A stretch of 53,872 nucleotides of DNA, taken from the NCBI GenBank assembly GCA_025355665.1, contig JANXZF010000133.1, forward strand, positions 1 to 53,872, given 5' to 3'. Positions 41,194 through 51,994 of this stretch are shown here, one piece after another. Below the pieces are notes generated by a model. The model was given only the letters and a program-made list of their open reading frames with translations, was not told the DNA's origin and did no database searches. The position numbers and the translations under genes were made by a program. Each line of letters begins with the position of its first letter. Within the stretch, counting starts at the first letter, position 1. The DNA comes from Actinomycetes bacterium (GTDB lineage: Bacteria; Actinomycetota; Actinomycetes; Nanopelagicales; Nanopelagicaceae).

Positions 41194-42204
41194 ATGGTTT
41201 CGGAAAAGGCGCTCGACCAATGGGTCGTTGAGGCCATTTCTGCCATTTCATTAGCCAACGACCTCGAAGAACTTAAGAGCGCGCGCTTAGCTCATGCGGG
41301 AGATAAGTCCCCCATTGCTCAAGCTAGTAGATCCCTCGGAACTGCACCCGCAGAAGAGCGGGCGCGGCTCGGAAAGATGATTGGCGAGGCACGGGCAGCG
41401 GTCACTGCCTCGCTGGACTCGCGCAAAGAGGCTCTTGAAATTTTGAGGGACGAGAAAGTTTTACTTGAAGAAATTGTAGATGTGACGTTGACTTCGGCTC
41501 GTGGGCATCGAGGCGGACTTCATCCAATCACACTTCTGAAGAATGAGATTTGCGATTTCTTCATAGCGCAGGGATACGGAATCTCCGAGGGACCTGAACT
41601 TGAGGCCGAATGGCTCAACTTCGATGCTTTGAATATTCCCGCCGACCATCCTGCTCGCACGATGCAGGACACCTTCTTTGTGGAACCACTCGAAGCCAAA
41701 CTTGTTCTGCGCACCCATACCTCCCCAGTACAAATTCGCACGATGCTTGAAAAGCAACCGCCGATATACGTTATCTGTCCTGGTCGGACTTTCCGTGCAG
41801 ATGAATTGGATGCCACTCACACGCCAGTCTTCGCCCAGGTCGAAGGTTTGGTTGTTGATCGTGGAATTACGATGGCGCACCTTAAGGGGACACTTGATCT
41901 CTTTGCCCGTAAGATGTTCGGCGAGGATTCTGTTACTCGATTGCGACCCTCATTCTTCCCATTCACCGAACCAAGTGCCGAAGTGGACGTCTTCTTCAAT
42001 GGACGATGGATCGAATGGGGTGGCTGCGGAATGGTCAACCCAAAGGTCTTAGCAGCTTGTGGAATCGATTCATCTGAATTCAGTGGCTTTGCATTCGGAA
42101 TGGGGCTCGAGCGCACCTTAATCGTGCGACACGGAATTTCTGACATGCGCGATATCGTCGAAGGCGATCTGCGATTTAGCCGCGCCTTTGGGGTGGGACT
42201 CTAA
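41194..42204 (+). CDS. pheS: Phenylalanyl-tRNA synthetase alpha subunit
   Basis: DTFFVEPLEAKLVLRTHTSPVQIRTM, WIEWGGCGMVNPKVL, AFGMGLERTLIVRHGI. Confidence 0.97.
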   Translation: MVSEKALDQWVVEAISAISLANDLEELKSARLAHAGDKSPIAQASRSLGTAPAEERARLGKMIGEARAAVTASLDSRKEALEILRDEKVLLEEIVDVTLTSARGHRGGLHPITLLKNEICDFFIAQGYGISEGPELEAEWLNFDALNIPADHPARTMQDTFFVEPLEAKLVLRTHTSPVQIRTMLEKQPPIYVICPGRTFRADELDATHTPVFAQVEGLVVDRGITMAHLKGTLDLFARKMFGEDSVTRLRPSFFPFTEPSAEVDVFFNGRWIEWGGCGMVNPKVLAACGIDSSEFSGFAFGMGLERTLIVRHGISDMRDIVEGDLRFSRAFGVGL

Positions 42205-44663
42205 TGCGCGTCCCTCTGTCCTGGATTCGGGAGTATGCCGACATTCCTCTTGCAATGACGGCGGAGGAAATTGGAGAGGCGCTGGTCCGCGTTGGCTTTG
42301 AAGTTGAGGAGATTGACCATCAAGGCTTGGAAGTAACTGGTCCGCTCGTAGTTGGCCGGATTGTCAAAATTGAAGAGACCACCGAGTTCAAGAAACCAAT
42401 TCGATGGGTTGAGTTGGATTGCGGCGAACCCGAGACGAGGTTCGTCATTTGCGGGGCTTCTAACTTCGACGTGGGTGACTTGGTGGTAGTTGCACTTCCA
42501 GGCGCTTCTCTTCCAGGAGGTTTCGCGATCAGTCAGCGTGAAACGTACGGCAAAGTAAGCAACGGAATGATCTGCTCCTCTCGCGAATTGGGACTGAGTG
42601 ATGATCACTCGGGGATCATGGTTCTTCCTGCGCTTTGTTCGCGACCTGGTTCTGATGCTCATCAGTTGCTGGAAATTCATGACGTGATATTTGATATCGC
42701 GATCAACCCTGATCGTGGTTACGCCCTTTCGGTGCGTGGCATTGCTCGCGAAGCATCGGCAGCTATTGGCGTTACGTACTCTGACCCGGTGGCATCGATA
42801 AAAACCGATAACTTCGCCAAGACAGGTCTTGGAGTGGTTCCAAAAATTCATGACGGCGCCTGCGTCATTCACGTCCGCACCTTGGCGGAATTTGATCCAA
42901 AGGCACAGTCTCCTTTGTGGATGCGCAGGAGGATCGAGAAGTGCGGAATGCGCTCAATCTCTTTGGCGGTGGATATCACCAATTACGTGATGCTCGAACT
43001 GGGACAACCATTGCACGCTTTTGATCGTCAGCAGATTACAGGGACCCTGCAAATTCGAAAGGCCGGAAAGACAACTGCCTTCAAGACTTTAGATGGACAA
43101 GAACGGACTTTGTCGCCGGAAGATTTATTGGTCGCAGATGACGACAGGGCTTTAGCCCTCGCAGGGACCATGGGCGGAGAAAACTCGGAAGTCGGACCGA
43201 TGACCACATCTTTGGCGATCGAAGCTGCGAGATTCGATCCGATTTCGATTGCCAAAAATGCACGACGGCACAAGCTTTCCACCGAAGCATCACGCAGATT
43301 CGAACGGGGAGTGGACCCCTCGTTGGCCGAATATGCCTCGGCACGCGCAGCAAGTCTTCTCATCGAATTCGGCGGCGCCAAACATGTGGACTCTCAGTCT
43401 GACGGCGAACCGAAGCATTCACCCATTGTCGATTTCGATCCCGATTATGCAGCCAAGTTGACTGGCGCTGACATCTCTGTTGCACAAGTGCGCGAGATGT
43501 TACTTCTAATTGGTTGCGACATAGATGAAAAGAGCGACTCCCTGTGGCGCATAGATCCGCCATCTTGGCGCAACGATCTGCTATTACCTGCTGATTTTGT
43601 CGAAGAAGTAGCTCGCATGGTTGGCTATGACGCTATTCCCTCAATATTGCCGCACCACCCTGTAAGTCCTGGCCTGACTAAATTCCAAATCCGCTTGCGT
43701 ATTCTTTCCCAACTTCTTTCGGACAAAGGGTTGGTTGAAGTTCAGACTTATCCGTTCGTCTCGGAGTCGACGATAAAGCTCATGGGATATACAGGCGATC
43801 GAGCCAACGCTTTTCGAATAGTTAACCCGATGTCAGAAGATGCCCCACTTTTGCGAACGCATCTCATTCCAGGTCTGATTCAATCTGCAGCCATTAATTT
43901 GAGCAGAGGTGCTCGCGATTTTGGTCTATTCGAAGTTGGTTCCATTTTTCGAAATACGTCGAAACTTCCAGCGATTGAAAATCCAGCTACAGATCGGCGT
44001 CCATCTCAAAAAGCGATCGACCAGATCTATGCGGGCGTGCCGGCGCAACCCATTCATGTCGGCGGGGTATTAATTGGCAAGGCCCTAGTTGATGATTGGC
44101 GGGGCGAAGGGCGAGATTACGACTGGAATGACGCGATTGAATTCGCCGAATCAATTCTCGCTTCCTGCAATGCCAATTGGACAATCAAGCGATCGGATTT
44201 TGCTCCTTGGCATCCAGGACGATGTGCTGAGCTATTGGTTGACGGAAAAGTTCTAGCCCATGCCGGAGAACTTCATCCACGAGTTGTGGCTGCATTTGGA
44301 TTGCCTGAGAGGGCTTGTGCATTCGTGGTAAATCTCTCGGCTATCCCCGATCACGGAGTCCTTGTTGCCCCGGTGATTGGCACGATGCCGATTGCGGTGC
44401 AAGACATCGCGCTTATAGTCGACGAGCACGTCACTAACGCCGAAGTCATTGATGCCCTCAAGAGCGGCGCCGGCGCAATGCTCGAGTCGGTGGTGCTCTT
44501 TGATCGCTACGATAGAATCGGCGAAGGCAAGATATCCCTCGCCTACACATTGAGTTTCAGGGCCCCGGATCGCACTCTTACTGGTGCAGAAATCTCGGAA
44601 ATGCGAGAGGCGGCGGTAGAGGCGGCAAGAGCAAAACTGGGGGCAACCCTCCGCTCTGCATAA
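42204..44663 (+). CDS. pheT: Phenylalanyl-tRNA synthetase beta subunit
   Basis: MRVPLSWIREYADIPL, tRNA-binding, B3/B4 and B5 domains, C-terminal FDX-ACB. Confidence 0.97.
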   Translation: MRVPLSWIREYADIPLAMTAEEIGEALVRVGFEVEEIDHQGLEVTGPLVVGRIVKIEETTEFKKPIRWVELDCGEPETRFVICGASNFDVGDLVVVALPGASLPGGFAISQRETYGKVSNGMICSSRELGLSDDHSGIMVLPALCSRPGSDAHQLLEIHDVIFDIAINPDRGYALSVRGIAREASAAIGVTYSDPVASIKTDNFAKTGLGVVPKIHDGACVIHVRTLAEFDPKAQSPLWMRRRIEKCGMRSISLAVDITNYVMLELGQPLHAFDRQQITGTLQIRKAGKTTAFKTLDGQERTLSPEDLLVADDDRALALAGTMGGENSEVGPMTTSLAIEAARFDPISIAKNARRHKLSTEASRRFERGVDPSLAEYASARAASLLIEFGGAKHVDSQSDGEPKHSPIVDFDPDYAAKLTGADISVAQVREMLLLIGCDIDEKSDSLWRIDPPSWRNDLLLPADFVEEVARMVGYDAIPSILPHHPVSPGLTKFQIRLRILSQLLSDKGLVEVQTYPFVSESTIKLMGYTGDRANAFRIVNPMSEDAPLLRTHLIPGLIQSAAINLSRGARDFGLFEVGSIFRNTSKLPAIENPATDRRPSQKAIDQIYAGVPAQPIHVGGVLIGKALVDDWRGEGRDYDWNDAIEFAESILASCNANWTIKRSDFAPWHPGRCAELLVDGKVLAHAGELHPRVVAAFGLPERACAFVVNLSAIPDHGVLVAPVIGTMPIAVQDIALIVDEHVTNAEVIDALKSGAGAMLESVVLFDRYDRIGEGKISLAYTLSFRAPDRTLTGAEISEMREAAVEAARAKLGATLRSA

Positions 44664-44687
44664 CTATGCATCAAATTGCATAGTTAT
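44660..44687. promoter_or_regulatory. Candidate ARG box: ATAACTATGCA-TCAAAT-TGCATAGTTAT
   Basis: Perfect 11-bp inverted repeat with 6-nt spacer, overlapping pheT stop and upstream of argC. Confidence 0.75.
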
Positions 44688-44705
44688 AGATCGATCCTGT
44701 ACCCT
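44676..44705 (+). promoter_or_regulatory. Candidate argC promoter TTGCAT-N18-TACCCT
   Basis: -10 ends 7 nt before ATG 44712; -35 lies inside the palindrome. Confidence 0.5.
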
Positions 44706-44711
44706 TTGTTC

Positions 44712-45731
44712 ATGAATACTGCGGTGCTAGGTGCCAGTGGATACGCCGGAGGCGAATTGCTCCGGTTGTTGCAGGGCCATCCTTCATTCAACCCCTCGCA
44801 CATCACTGCCAACGCGAACGCCGGGGAGCGGATATCGGCCGTCCATCCTCAACTTGCACCCCTCGGGAGTGCAACGTTCTCCCAGTTAGACCACAAAGAA
44901 CTAGCAAAATGCGAATTGGTTTTTATTGCACTTCCGCATGGAGAATCGGCAAAAGTGGTCCCTTATCTTCAACCCGACCAACTTGTCGTTGACCTTGGAG
45001 CCGATTTCCGACTTGCCAATCCGCATTCATGGCAGACCTATTACGGCGGAGAGCATGCCGGGACCTGGGTTTATGGCCTTCCTGAACTCAAAAAGTTCAG
45101 AGAACGTGTAATCGCATCGAAGCGCGTCGCCAACCCAGGTTGCTATGCAACGGCTATCGCCCTTGCGTCGGCCCCAATACTTCCAGTGGTGGACTCCTCC
45201 GACATTGTCGTAGTAGCCGCTTCAGGAACTACTGGCGCTGGAAGAAGTGCCAAGATCTCACTTCTTGCGAGCGAGGTAATGGGATCACTTACTTCATACA
45301 AATTCGGTGGGATTCATCAACACACGCCGGAAATCGAAGAAGCGCTTACTGCGCTATCCGGGGTTGAAGTGAAGATTTCGTTTACTCCCATATTGGCCCC
45401 CATGCCCAGGGGAATTCTGGGCACGGTTACCGCCAAACTTTCCGAAGATATTGGCGCGGAAGACTTGCGCGCCCTCTTTTCTAAATATTATGAAGATGAA
45501 GAATTTGTGACGTTGCTTGAAGATGGGCAAATGCCAAAGACTTCAGCCGTACTTGGGAGCAACCACACTCAAATTCAAGTTGCCGTTGACGCCCATACAA
45601 ACCGTGCGATTGTTTCGGTGGCGATAGACAATTTGGGAAAGGGCGCTGCCGGACAAGCGATCCAAAACGCCAATCTTATCGCAGGTCTACCTGAAAACTC
45701 CGGTATAAAGTTCGAGGGAATTGGCGCATGA
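44712..45731 (+). CDS. argC: N-acetyl-gamma-glutamyl-phosphate reductase
   Basis: AVLGASGYAGGELLRLLQGHP, VANPGCYATAIAL; start refined to ATG 44712. Confidence 0.96.
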   Translation: MNTAVLGASGYAGGELLRLLQGHPSFNPSHITANANAGERISAVHPQLAPLGSATFSQLDHKELAKCELVFIALPHGESAKVVPYLQPDQLVVDLGADFRLANPHSWQTYYGGEHAGTWVYGLPELKKFRERVIASKRVANPGCYATAIALASAPILPVVDSSDIVVVAASGTTGAGRSAKISLLASEVMGSLTSYKFGGIHQHTPEIEEALTALSGVEVKISFTPILAPMPRGILGTVTAKLSEDIGAEDLRALFSKYYEDEEFVTLLEDGQMPKTSAVLGSNHTQIQVAVDAHTNRAIVSVAIDNLGKGAAGQAIQNANLIAGLPENSGIKFEGIGA

Positions 45732-46873
45732 AGCTCCCATTGGGATTTCGTGCCGGCGCCGTCGCGGCGGGCCTCAAATCCTCAGGCGCCCTTGATCTAA
45801 CAATTCTCGAAAACCTAGGTCCCACTCATGTGGGAGCCGCCGCATTTACTACAAATAAGGTTGTTGCGGCCCCCGTAACTTGGACCAAGCAGGTGGTTGC
45901 AGATGGAATTGTTAGTGCTGTTCTTCTAAATTCTGGTGGCGCGAACGCTTGTACCGGTCCTCAAGGCTTTGCTGATACGCACAAGAGCGCAGAGTATGTA
46001 GCGCAACTTTTGGGAATCTCCTCTGCCGACGTAGCTGTTTGCTCAACAGGTTTAATCGGCGAACTTCTTCCGATGAAGAAAGTCCTATCGGGTATTGATG
46101 AGATTGTTCCGCTTCTCTCTCAGGACGGTTTGGAGTCGGCCGCGAGGGCGATCATGACAACAGATTCCGTTCCCAAAATTGCAATGAGTGCGAAATTCGG
46201 AGTCACTACAACGGGCATTGCAAAGGGCGCGGGAATGCTGGCACCGTCTTTAGCCACAATGCTTTCTGTAATCATGACGGACGCGGTAGTAGCGCCAGCT
46301 AATCTGGAAAAAGTGTTTACGCGCGTCTGTGACAGAACATTCAATCGCATAGATTCCGACGGATGTACATCCACTAACGACACCGTACTTTTCCTTGCAT
46401 CCGGCGCGTCCGACATGTCTATTACTGATGATCAACTTGAAGAAATACTTCAAGATGTCTGTGCTTCACTGGCAATGCAACTTATACAAGATGCCGAAGG
46501 TCATACCAAGGTTGTGTCGATTATCGTCAAGAATGCGGCAAGCGAAGAAGATGCGGTAAATGTGGGAAGAGCATGCGCCAGAAATAACTTGCTTAAGTGC
46601 GCTCTTTTTGGTGGCGACCCAAATTGGGGGAGGATTCTTGCATCTGTTGGAACCGCGAAGGCGGAGTTCGACCCGATGAACTTGGATGTCACCCTAAATG
46701 GCGTCATGGTGGCCAAGGAAAGCGGACCAGGAGAAGATCGCGATCTTGTAGATCTTTCAGGAAGCGAAATTGAAATCATCATCGACCTCAAGGCCGGCAC
46801 ATACGTCGCGACTATTCTCACGAACGACTTAAGTCACGATTATGTCCACGACAATTCGGCGTATGCGACATGA
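45728..46873 (+). CDS. argJ: Glutamate N-acetyltransferase / ArgJ
   Basis: LLNSGGANACTG, GIAKGAGMLAPSLATMLSVIMTDA, GGDPNWGRILASVG. Confidence 0.96.
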   Translation: MKLPLGFRAGAVAAGLKSSGALDLTILENLGPTHVGAAAFTTNKVVAAPVTWTKQVVADGIVSAVLLNSGGANACTGPQGFADTHKSAEYVAQLLGISSADVAVCSTGLIGELLPMKKVLSGIDEIVPLLSQDGLESAARAIMTTDSVPKIAMSAKFGVTTTGIAKGAGMLAPSLATMLSVIMTDAVVAPANLEKVFTRVCDRTFNRIDSDGCTSTNDTVLFLASGASDMSITDDQLEEILQDVCASLAMQLIQDAEGHTKVVSIIVKNAASEEDAVNVGRACARNNLLKCALFGGDPNWGRILASVGTAKAEFDPMNLDVTLNGVMVAKESGPGEDRDLVDLSGSEIEIIIDLKAGTYVATILTNDLSHDYVHDNSAYAT

Positions 46874-47670
46874 TCGTTATCAAGTTCGGCGGTCATGCGA
46901 TGAGCGATGCTGATGGGCTTTTTGCAAAGGCCGTTCAAGGAGTTCTCGATATTGGCGAAGATTGCGTTATTGTGCATGGAGGCGGACCCCAGATCGATGC
47001 GGCTCTCAAGGCGGCGAATATCGAACCTGAATTCAATGGTGGATTTAGAGTCACCTCGCCTGAAGTCTTTGAGGTTGTTCAAAAAGTACTCAGTGGACAA
47101 GTCCTTCGAAATGTAGTCGCCCAACTTCGAAACGCCGGGCTCAACGCCGTAGGTATAACTGGCCGTGACGGCGGACTCCTGGTGGCAAAGAAGTTGAACA
47201 ATCTTGTAAATGGGGCATCTGCAGATTTGGGTCAAGTGGGCGAAGTCGTGCGAGTGGACGGGGCTATCTTGGATTCACTCATCGATTCAGGTTTCCTTCC
47301 AGTCGTTTCTCCGATCGCCGCCCTGGGTGATGAAACTCGTGAAGACTCCAATACTGGTCTAAACGTAAACGCCGATTTGGCTGCTGCGGCCATTGCTGGC
47401 GCATTGCAGGCATCTAGTTTGATTTTCATGACGGACGTTCCAGGGATATACAAGAAATGGCCAGATACCTCGTCGTTGATCTCGTCGATTCGAGCTTTTG
47501 AACTTGAAGCCATTAAAGGCGAATTCACCGAGGGGATGGCACCGAAAGTGGCGGCTTGCCTGAGTGCCATACATGCCGGTGCGCATAGTGTGCGTGTCAT
47601 TGATGGAAAGGATCCAATGAGTTTTGCATTGGCTTTGCGAGGAATTGGCGGAACGGTGGTTCTTCCGTGA
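46870..47670 (+). CDS. argB: Acetylglutamate kinase
   Basis: VIKFGGHAMSD, VHGGGPQIDAAL, TDVPGIY. Confidence 0.96.
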   Translation: MIVIKFGGHAMSDADGLFAKAVQGVLDIGEDCVIVHGGGPQIDAALKAANIEPEFNGGFRVTSPEVFEVVQKVLSGQVLRNVVAQLRNAGLNAVGITGRDGGLLVAKKLNNLVNGASADLGQVGEVVRVDGAILDSLIDSGFLPVVSPIAALGDETREDSNTGLNVNADLAAAAIAGALQASSLIFMTDVPGIYKKWPDTSSLISSIRAFELEAIKGEFTEGMAPKVAACLSAIHAGAHSVRVIDGKDPMSFALALRGIGGTVVLP

Positions 47671-48848
47671 AGAAATCGACTAGAGCCTTTCCTGCCCGGT
47701 GGGAGAGCGCCATTCAATCAAATTACGGCGTTCCGCAAATAACGCTTATGAGCGGCAAGGGGCTTGTCGTCAAAGATTCTGACGGTAATTCCTACCTCGA
47801 CTTCCTTGGCGGCATCGCAACAAACGTGCTTGGACACTCACATCCGGCGATAACAAGTGCTGTGAGCAAGCAGATCTCGACTCTTGGTCACGTCAGCAAT
47901 TTCTTTATTCACCCAGGAGTTATCGCTCTTGCTGAAAAGTTGCAATCACTCACCGGGGACACCGGTGCCCGTGTCTTCTTCTGCAATTCGGGCGCTGAAG
48001 CCAATGAAGCCGCACTCAAGCTCTCACGCAAAACTGGCAGAACCAACATCGTTGCCGCAGAGGGTGCGTTTCATGGCCGAACAATGGGTTCCCTTACCCT
48101 TACGGGTCAACCTGCCAAACGAACTCCATTTGAACCATTGGTGCCAGGTGTTGTGCACGTTCCCTACGGTGATTTAGAGGCGATGAAGCGAAAAGTGAAT
48201 CGTCGCACCGCAATGGTCATCATTGAACCGATACTCGGTGAAGCCGGAGTTATCGTGCCGCCTGCCGGATACTTGCGAGGAGTTCGCGATATTTGCGATC
48301 GAGCGGGAGCACTGATGGTCGTTGATTGCGTGCAGACTGGAATAGGTAGAACTGGGCAGTGGTTTGGTTTCGAACACGAAGGCATTACCCCTGACATCAT
48401 CACCTTGGCCAAAGGTCTCGGCGGTGGGTTGCCAATTGGTGCGATGATCGCACTTGGCCGTACGTCGCGTTTCTTCGAACCAGGAGATCATGGTTCAACA
48501 TTCGGGGGAAACCCTGTCGCGTGTGCGAGTGCACTGGCGGTCATTGATGTAATCGAGAAGAAATCTTTGATAGAAAAGACGAGGCATCAAGAAGCCATTC
48601 TGAAATCGGAGATTTCCAAACTTCCCGGAGTTGCTGAGGTTAGAGGTCGGGGCCTTCTACTCGGCATCGTATTCAATGCGGATATTGCCTTCGGTATTCG
48701 AGATGGATTGCTCGCTGCTGGCGTAATTGTAAATGCGCCGACACCCAACGTAATAAGAATTGCACCTGCTTTAACCGTCACCGAGAAAGAGGTAAAGAAA
48801 TTCATAACGATCTTCACGAACGTTCTGTCGGAGGTAAATCATGACTGA
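47667..48848 (+). CDS. argD: Acetylornithine aminotransferase
   Basis: FFCNSGAEANEAALKLSRK, AFHGRTMGSLTLTGQ, DIITLAKGLGGGLPIGAM. Confidence 0.95.
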   Translation: MKKSTRAFPARWESAIQSNYGVPQITLMSGKGLVVKDSDGNSYLDFLGGIATNVLGHSHPAITSAVSKQISTLGHVSNFFIHPGVIALAEKLQSLTGDTGARVFFCNSGAEANEAALKLSRKTGRTNIVAAEGAFHGRTMGSLTLTGQPAKRTPFEPLVPGVVHVPYGDLEAMKRKVNRRTAMVIIEPILGEAGVIVPPAGYLRGVRDICDRAGALMVVDCVQTGIGRTGQWFGFEHEGITPDIITLAKGLGGGLPIGAMIALGRTSRFFEPGDHGSTFGGNPVACASALAVIDVIEKKSLIEKTRHQEAILKSEISKLPGVAEVRGRGLLLGIVFNADIAFGIRDGLLAAGVIVNAPTPNVIRIAPALTVTEKEVKKFITIFTNVLSEVNHD

Positions 48849-49368
48849 AGCCAGAAGGGGGAGTGCATCGGCCAGAAGAGCAAAAGTGATCTCCCTAGTA
48901 CAAGCCGGTTCCGTGCATTCGCAATCTGATTTGGTCGGCTTGCTGGCAAAAGCGGGATTCACAGTCACCCAGGCAACTGCGAGCCGTGATCTTGAGGACA
49001 TTGGAGCCTTTCGAGGACGCAAACGGGATGGCTCGGCTATTTACCACTTGCCTCAGGACGAGGCGCAGACCCTTTCTCGAGTCATCTCTCTTCCTTCTGA
49101 GCTGATCCTTTCGGTGGAATCGAGTGCAAATCTTGCAGTTGTCCGCACGCCACCCGGTGGAGCCCAACTTCTTGCAAGCGCCCTTGATGGCGCACGAACT
49201 CACGGTCAGTTGGCGTCGGTAATCGGAACAATTGCCGGAGATGACACTGTGCTTCTCATTTCAAAAAGAAGTACAGGCGGAGCCGCCTTGGCAAAAGAAT
49301 TATTAAGGATTGCACAACCAATTAGAAATTCAACTAAGAAGACGACAAGTCGAGGAGCCCACTCATGA
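48841..49368 (+). CDS. argR: Arginine repressor ArgR
   Basis: N-terminal wHTH ([32 protein letters not shown]) and C-terminal [12 protein letters not shown]. Confidence 0.94.
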   Translation: MTEARRGSASARRAKVISLVQAGSVHSQSDLVGLLAKAGFTVTQATASRDLEDIGAFRGRKRDGSAIYHLPQDEAQTLSRVISLPSELILSVESSANLAVVRTPPGGAQLLASALDGARTHGQLASVIGTIAGDDTVLLISKRSTGGAALAKELLRIAQPIRNSTKKTTSRGAHS

Positions 49369-50564
49369 AAGAAAAGATAGTTCTTGCTTATTCCGGAGGA
49401 TTGGATACCTCTGTCGCTATCGGATGGATCGAACGTGAGACCGGCGCGGAAGTTATCGCCGTCGCCGTGGATGTCGGACAAGAAGGCGAAGACCTTCAGG
49501 TGATCAAGGAACGTGCACTCGCATGTGGCGCGATCGCGGCAGAAGTCGTTGACGCTCGCGAGGAGTTTGCCGACGAGTACTGCCTACCTGCGCTAAAAGC
49601 CAACGCTCTTTACATGGACCGCTATCCACTCGTGTCGGCACTGTCTCGACCTTTAATTGTGAAGCATCTTGTTGCCGCTGCCAGAAAGCACGGCGCTTCC
49701 AGAGTCGCCCACGGCTGCACTGGCAAAGGCAACGACCAAGTTCGCTTCGAAGTTGGCACCGGTGCACTTGCGCCCGACCTAACTTCCTACGCACCTGTTC
49801 GTGACTCAGGCATGACTCGAGACAAGGCAATTGCTTTTGCGCACGAGAAAAACTTGCCGATCGAGACAACAAAGAAGAACCCATTTTCAATTGATCAAAA
49901 CGTATGGGGTCGTGCGGTTGAGACTGGCTTCCTAGAAGACATTTGGAATGCGCCAACAGAGGCCGTCTATTCCTATACCCAGGATCCATCACTTCCCCGA
50001 GAGGCTGATGAAGTCATCATCACCTTCACCAAGGGAGCACCAACTGCGATCGACGGTCGACCTGTCACGATGTTGCAAGCCATCGTTGAACTGAATCGTC
50101 GTGCTGGGGCGCAAGGGGTTGGTCGTCTCGATATGGTTGAAGATCGACTTGTTGGAATCAAAAGTCGTGAAGTCTATGAAGCACCCGGTGCATTGGCTTT
50201 GATTACCGCGCATCAAGAGTTGGAAAATGTATGCGTCGAACGTGACCTGGCACGGTTCAAACGCAGCAGCGAACAGCGCTGGGGGGAGCTCGTTTACGAC
50301 GGCCTCTGGTTCTCGCCTCTTAGAGAAGCCCTTGATGGCGTATTTAACTATGCGAACGAGTATGTGAGTGGCGATGTGCGATTGAAAATGCATGCCGGTC
50401 GGTGCTGGGTAACGGGGCGTCGTAGCGATACGTCTCTCTATGATTTTGACATGGCGACTTACGATGAAGGCGACACCTTTGATCAATCTTTGGCCAAGGG
50501 ATTCGTCGACCTGTGGGGCCTTCCAACGCGAATTGCCTCTGCAAGAAATCTGAAGGCGAAATAG
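49365..50564 (+). CDS. argG: Argininosuccinate synthase
   Basis: [31 protein letters not shown]. Confidence 0.98.
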   Translation: MKEKIVLAYSGGLDTSVAIGWIERETGAEVIAVAVDVGQEGEDLQVIKERALACGAIAAEVVDAREEFADEYCLPALKANALYMDRYPLVSALSRPLIVKHLVAAARKHGASRVAHGCTGKGNDQVRFEVGTGALAPDLTSYAPVRDSGMTRDKAIAFAHEKNLPIETTKKNPFSIDQNVWGRAVETGFLEDIWNAPTEAVYSYTQDPSLPREADEVIITFTKGAPTAIDGRPVTMLQAIVELNRRAGAQGVGRLDMVEDRLVGIKSREVYEAPGALALITAHQELENVCVERDLARFKRSSEQRWGELVYDGLWFSPLREALDGVFNYANEYVSGDVRLKMHAGRCWVTGRRSDTSLYDFDMATYDEGDTFDQSLAKGFVDLWGLPTRIASARNLKAK

Positions 50565-50566
50565 CG

Positions 50567-51994
50567 ATGGCGTTATGGGGAGGTAGATTCTTCAGTGGTC
50601 CTGCTGGAGATGTCTTTGCGCTGTCGCAAAGTATCGAATTCGACTGGCGACTGGCTCCCTATGACATTCGCTCCTCACTTGCACATCTTGCAGTTCTCGA
50701 AAGAGCAGACCTCATTGAAGTTTCGGATGCCGAAAAGATCAGAAGTGCACTGAAGCAAATGCAGAAGGAGGTTCGTAATGGATCTCTTACGCCATCTGCG
50801 GCCGATGAGGATGTTCATAGCGCACTCGAAAGAGTGATGACAGAACGTCTGGGACCGATCGGAGGCTCGCTCCGTGCTGGCCGATCCAGGAATGATCAAG
50901 TTGCGACGGATCTTCGTTTATTCGCACTTGATCACATGCTTGAGTTGTCGAAGATTATTATTGCTTTGCAATGGGCAATTCTTTCTAAGGCAGCTGAATA
51001 CTCGGACGCGCCCGCGCCCGGTTTTACTCATCTCCAACATGCACAACCAGTCATCTTCGGTCATGAACTGGCGAAGCATGTTCACTCACTAGATCGTGAT
51101 CTTGATCGAATCAAGGATTGGTACTTGCGAACGTCGAGATCACCCCTCGGCGCTGGCGCCCTTGCAGGTTCCTCTCTGCAATTGGATCCGGAGGCAAGTG
51201 CCCGAGATCTCGGATTCGATGCGGCAATCGCAAATAGCATCGATGCCGTTAGCGATCGGGATTTTGTTGCAGAAGCACTCTTTATTCTTTCCATGATCGG
51301 GATTCACCTTTCCCGAATGGGGGAGGAGTGGTGTCTTTGGTCCAGTACCGAGTTCGGGTGGGCAAAATTGGATGATGCCTACGCAACTGGGTCTTCGATC
51401 ATGCCTCAGAAAAAGAATCCCGATATCGCCGAACTTGCTCGCGGAAAAGCGGGCCGGCTAATTGGAAACCTGACATCTGTTCTTGCGATGCTTAAAGGTT
51501 TGCCATTTGCCTACAACCGTGACCTTCAGGAAGACAAAGAGCCACTTTTCAATTCCATCGACACACTGACTCTGGTTCTTCCGGCCTTTACTGGAATGGT
51601 CGCCACAACCACATTTGATCGCGCGAAAATGAGTGTTGCGGCTTCGACAGGCTTCTCATTGGCGACTGAAATAGCGGACTTCCTAGTTCAAAGTGGAGTT
51701 CCCTTTGCCCAAGCGCATGAGGCGGCCGGAAAGTGCGTGCATCTTTGCGAATCAACAAATCGCGAATTACACGAGTTGTCCGACACTGAATTCTCTTCGA
51801 TTCACCCGGGTTTAACTCCTGAGGTGCGAGGCGTGCTGACTGTTAGCGGGGCCCTGACATCGCGGACGACTTTCGGCGGTACGGCACCCACGGCGGTCGC
51901 CAATCAAATTTCCGAGCTAGAATCGAAAATCTCCGCGTCCGAGAAATGGTTTGCCGACAAGGCCAACCACTTTTCGGGCATGATGGGGCAATGA
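50567..51994 (+). CDS. argH: Argininosuccinate lyase
   Basis: MALWGGRFFSGPAGD, GSSIMPQKKNPDIAELARGKAGR; start refined to ATG 50567. Confidence 0.97.
   Translation: MALWGGRFFSGPAGDVFALSQSIEFDWRLAPYDIRSSLAHLAVLERADLIEVSDAEKIRSALKQMQKEVRNGSLTPSAADEDVHSALERVMTERLGPIGGSLRAGRSRNDQVATDLRLFALDHMLELSKIIIALQWAILSKAAEYSDAPAPGFTHLQHAQPVIFGHELAKHVHSLDRDLDRIKDWYLRTSRSPLGAGALAGSSLQLDPEASARDLGFDAAIANSIDAVSDRDFVAEALFILSMIGIHLSRMGEEWCLWSSTEFGWAKLDDAYATGSSIMPQKKNPDIAELARGKAGRLIGNLTSVLAMLKGLPFAYNRDLQEDKEPLFNSIDTLTLVLPAFTGMVATTTFDRAKMSVAASTGFSLATEIADFLVQSGVPFAQAHEAAGKCVHLCESTNRELHELSDTEFSSIHPGLTPEVRGVLTVSGALTSRTTFGGTAPTAVANQISELESKISASEKWFADKANHFSGMMGQ

Noticed and set aside
42201-42872. 223-aa minus-strand ORF opposite pheT 5' end
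   Set aside because: Antisense shadow of a confident pheT; no recognisable domain.
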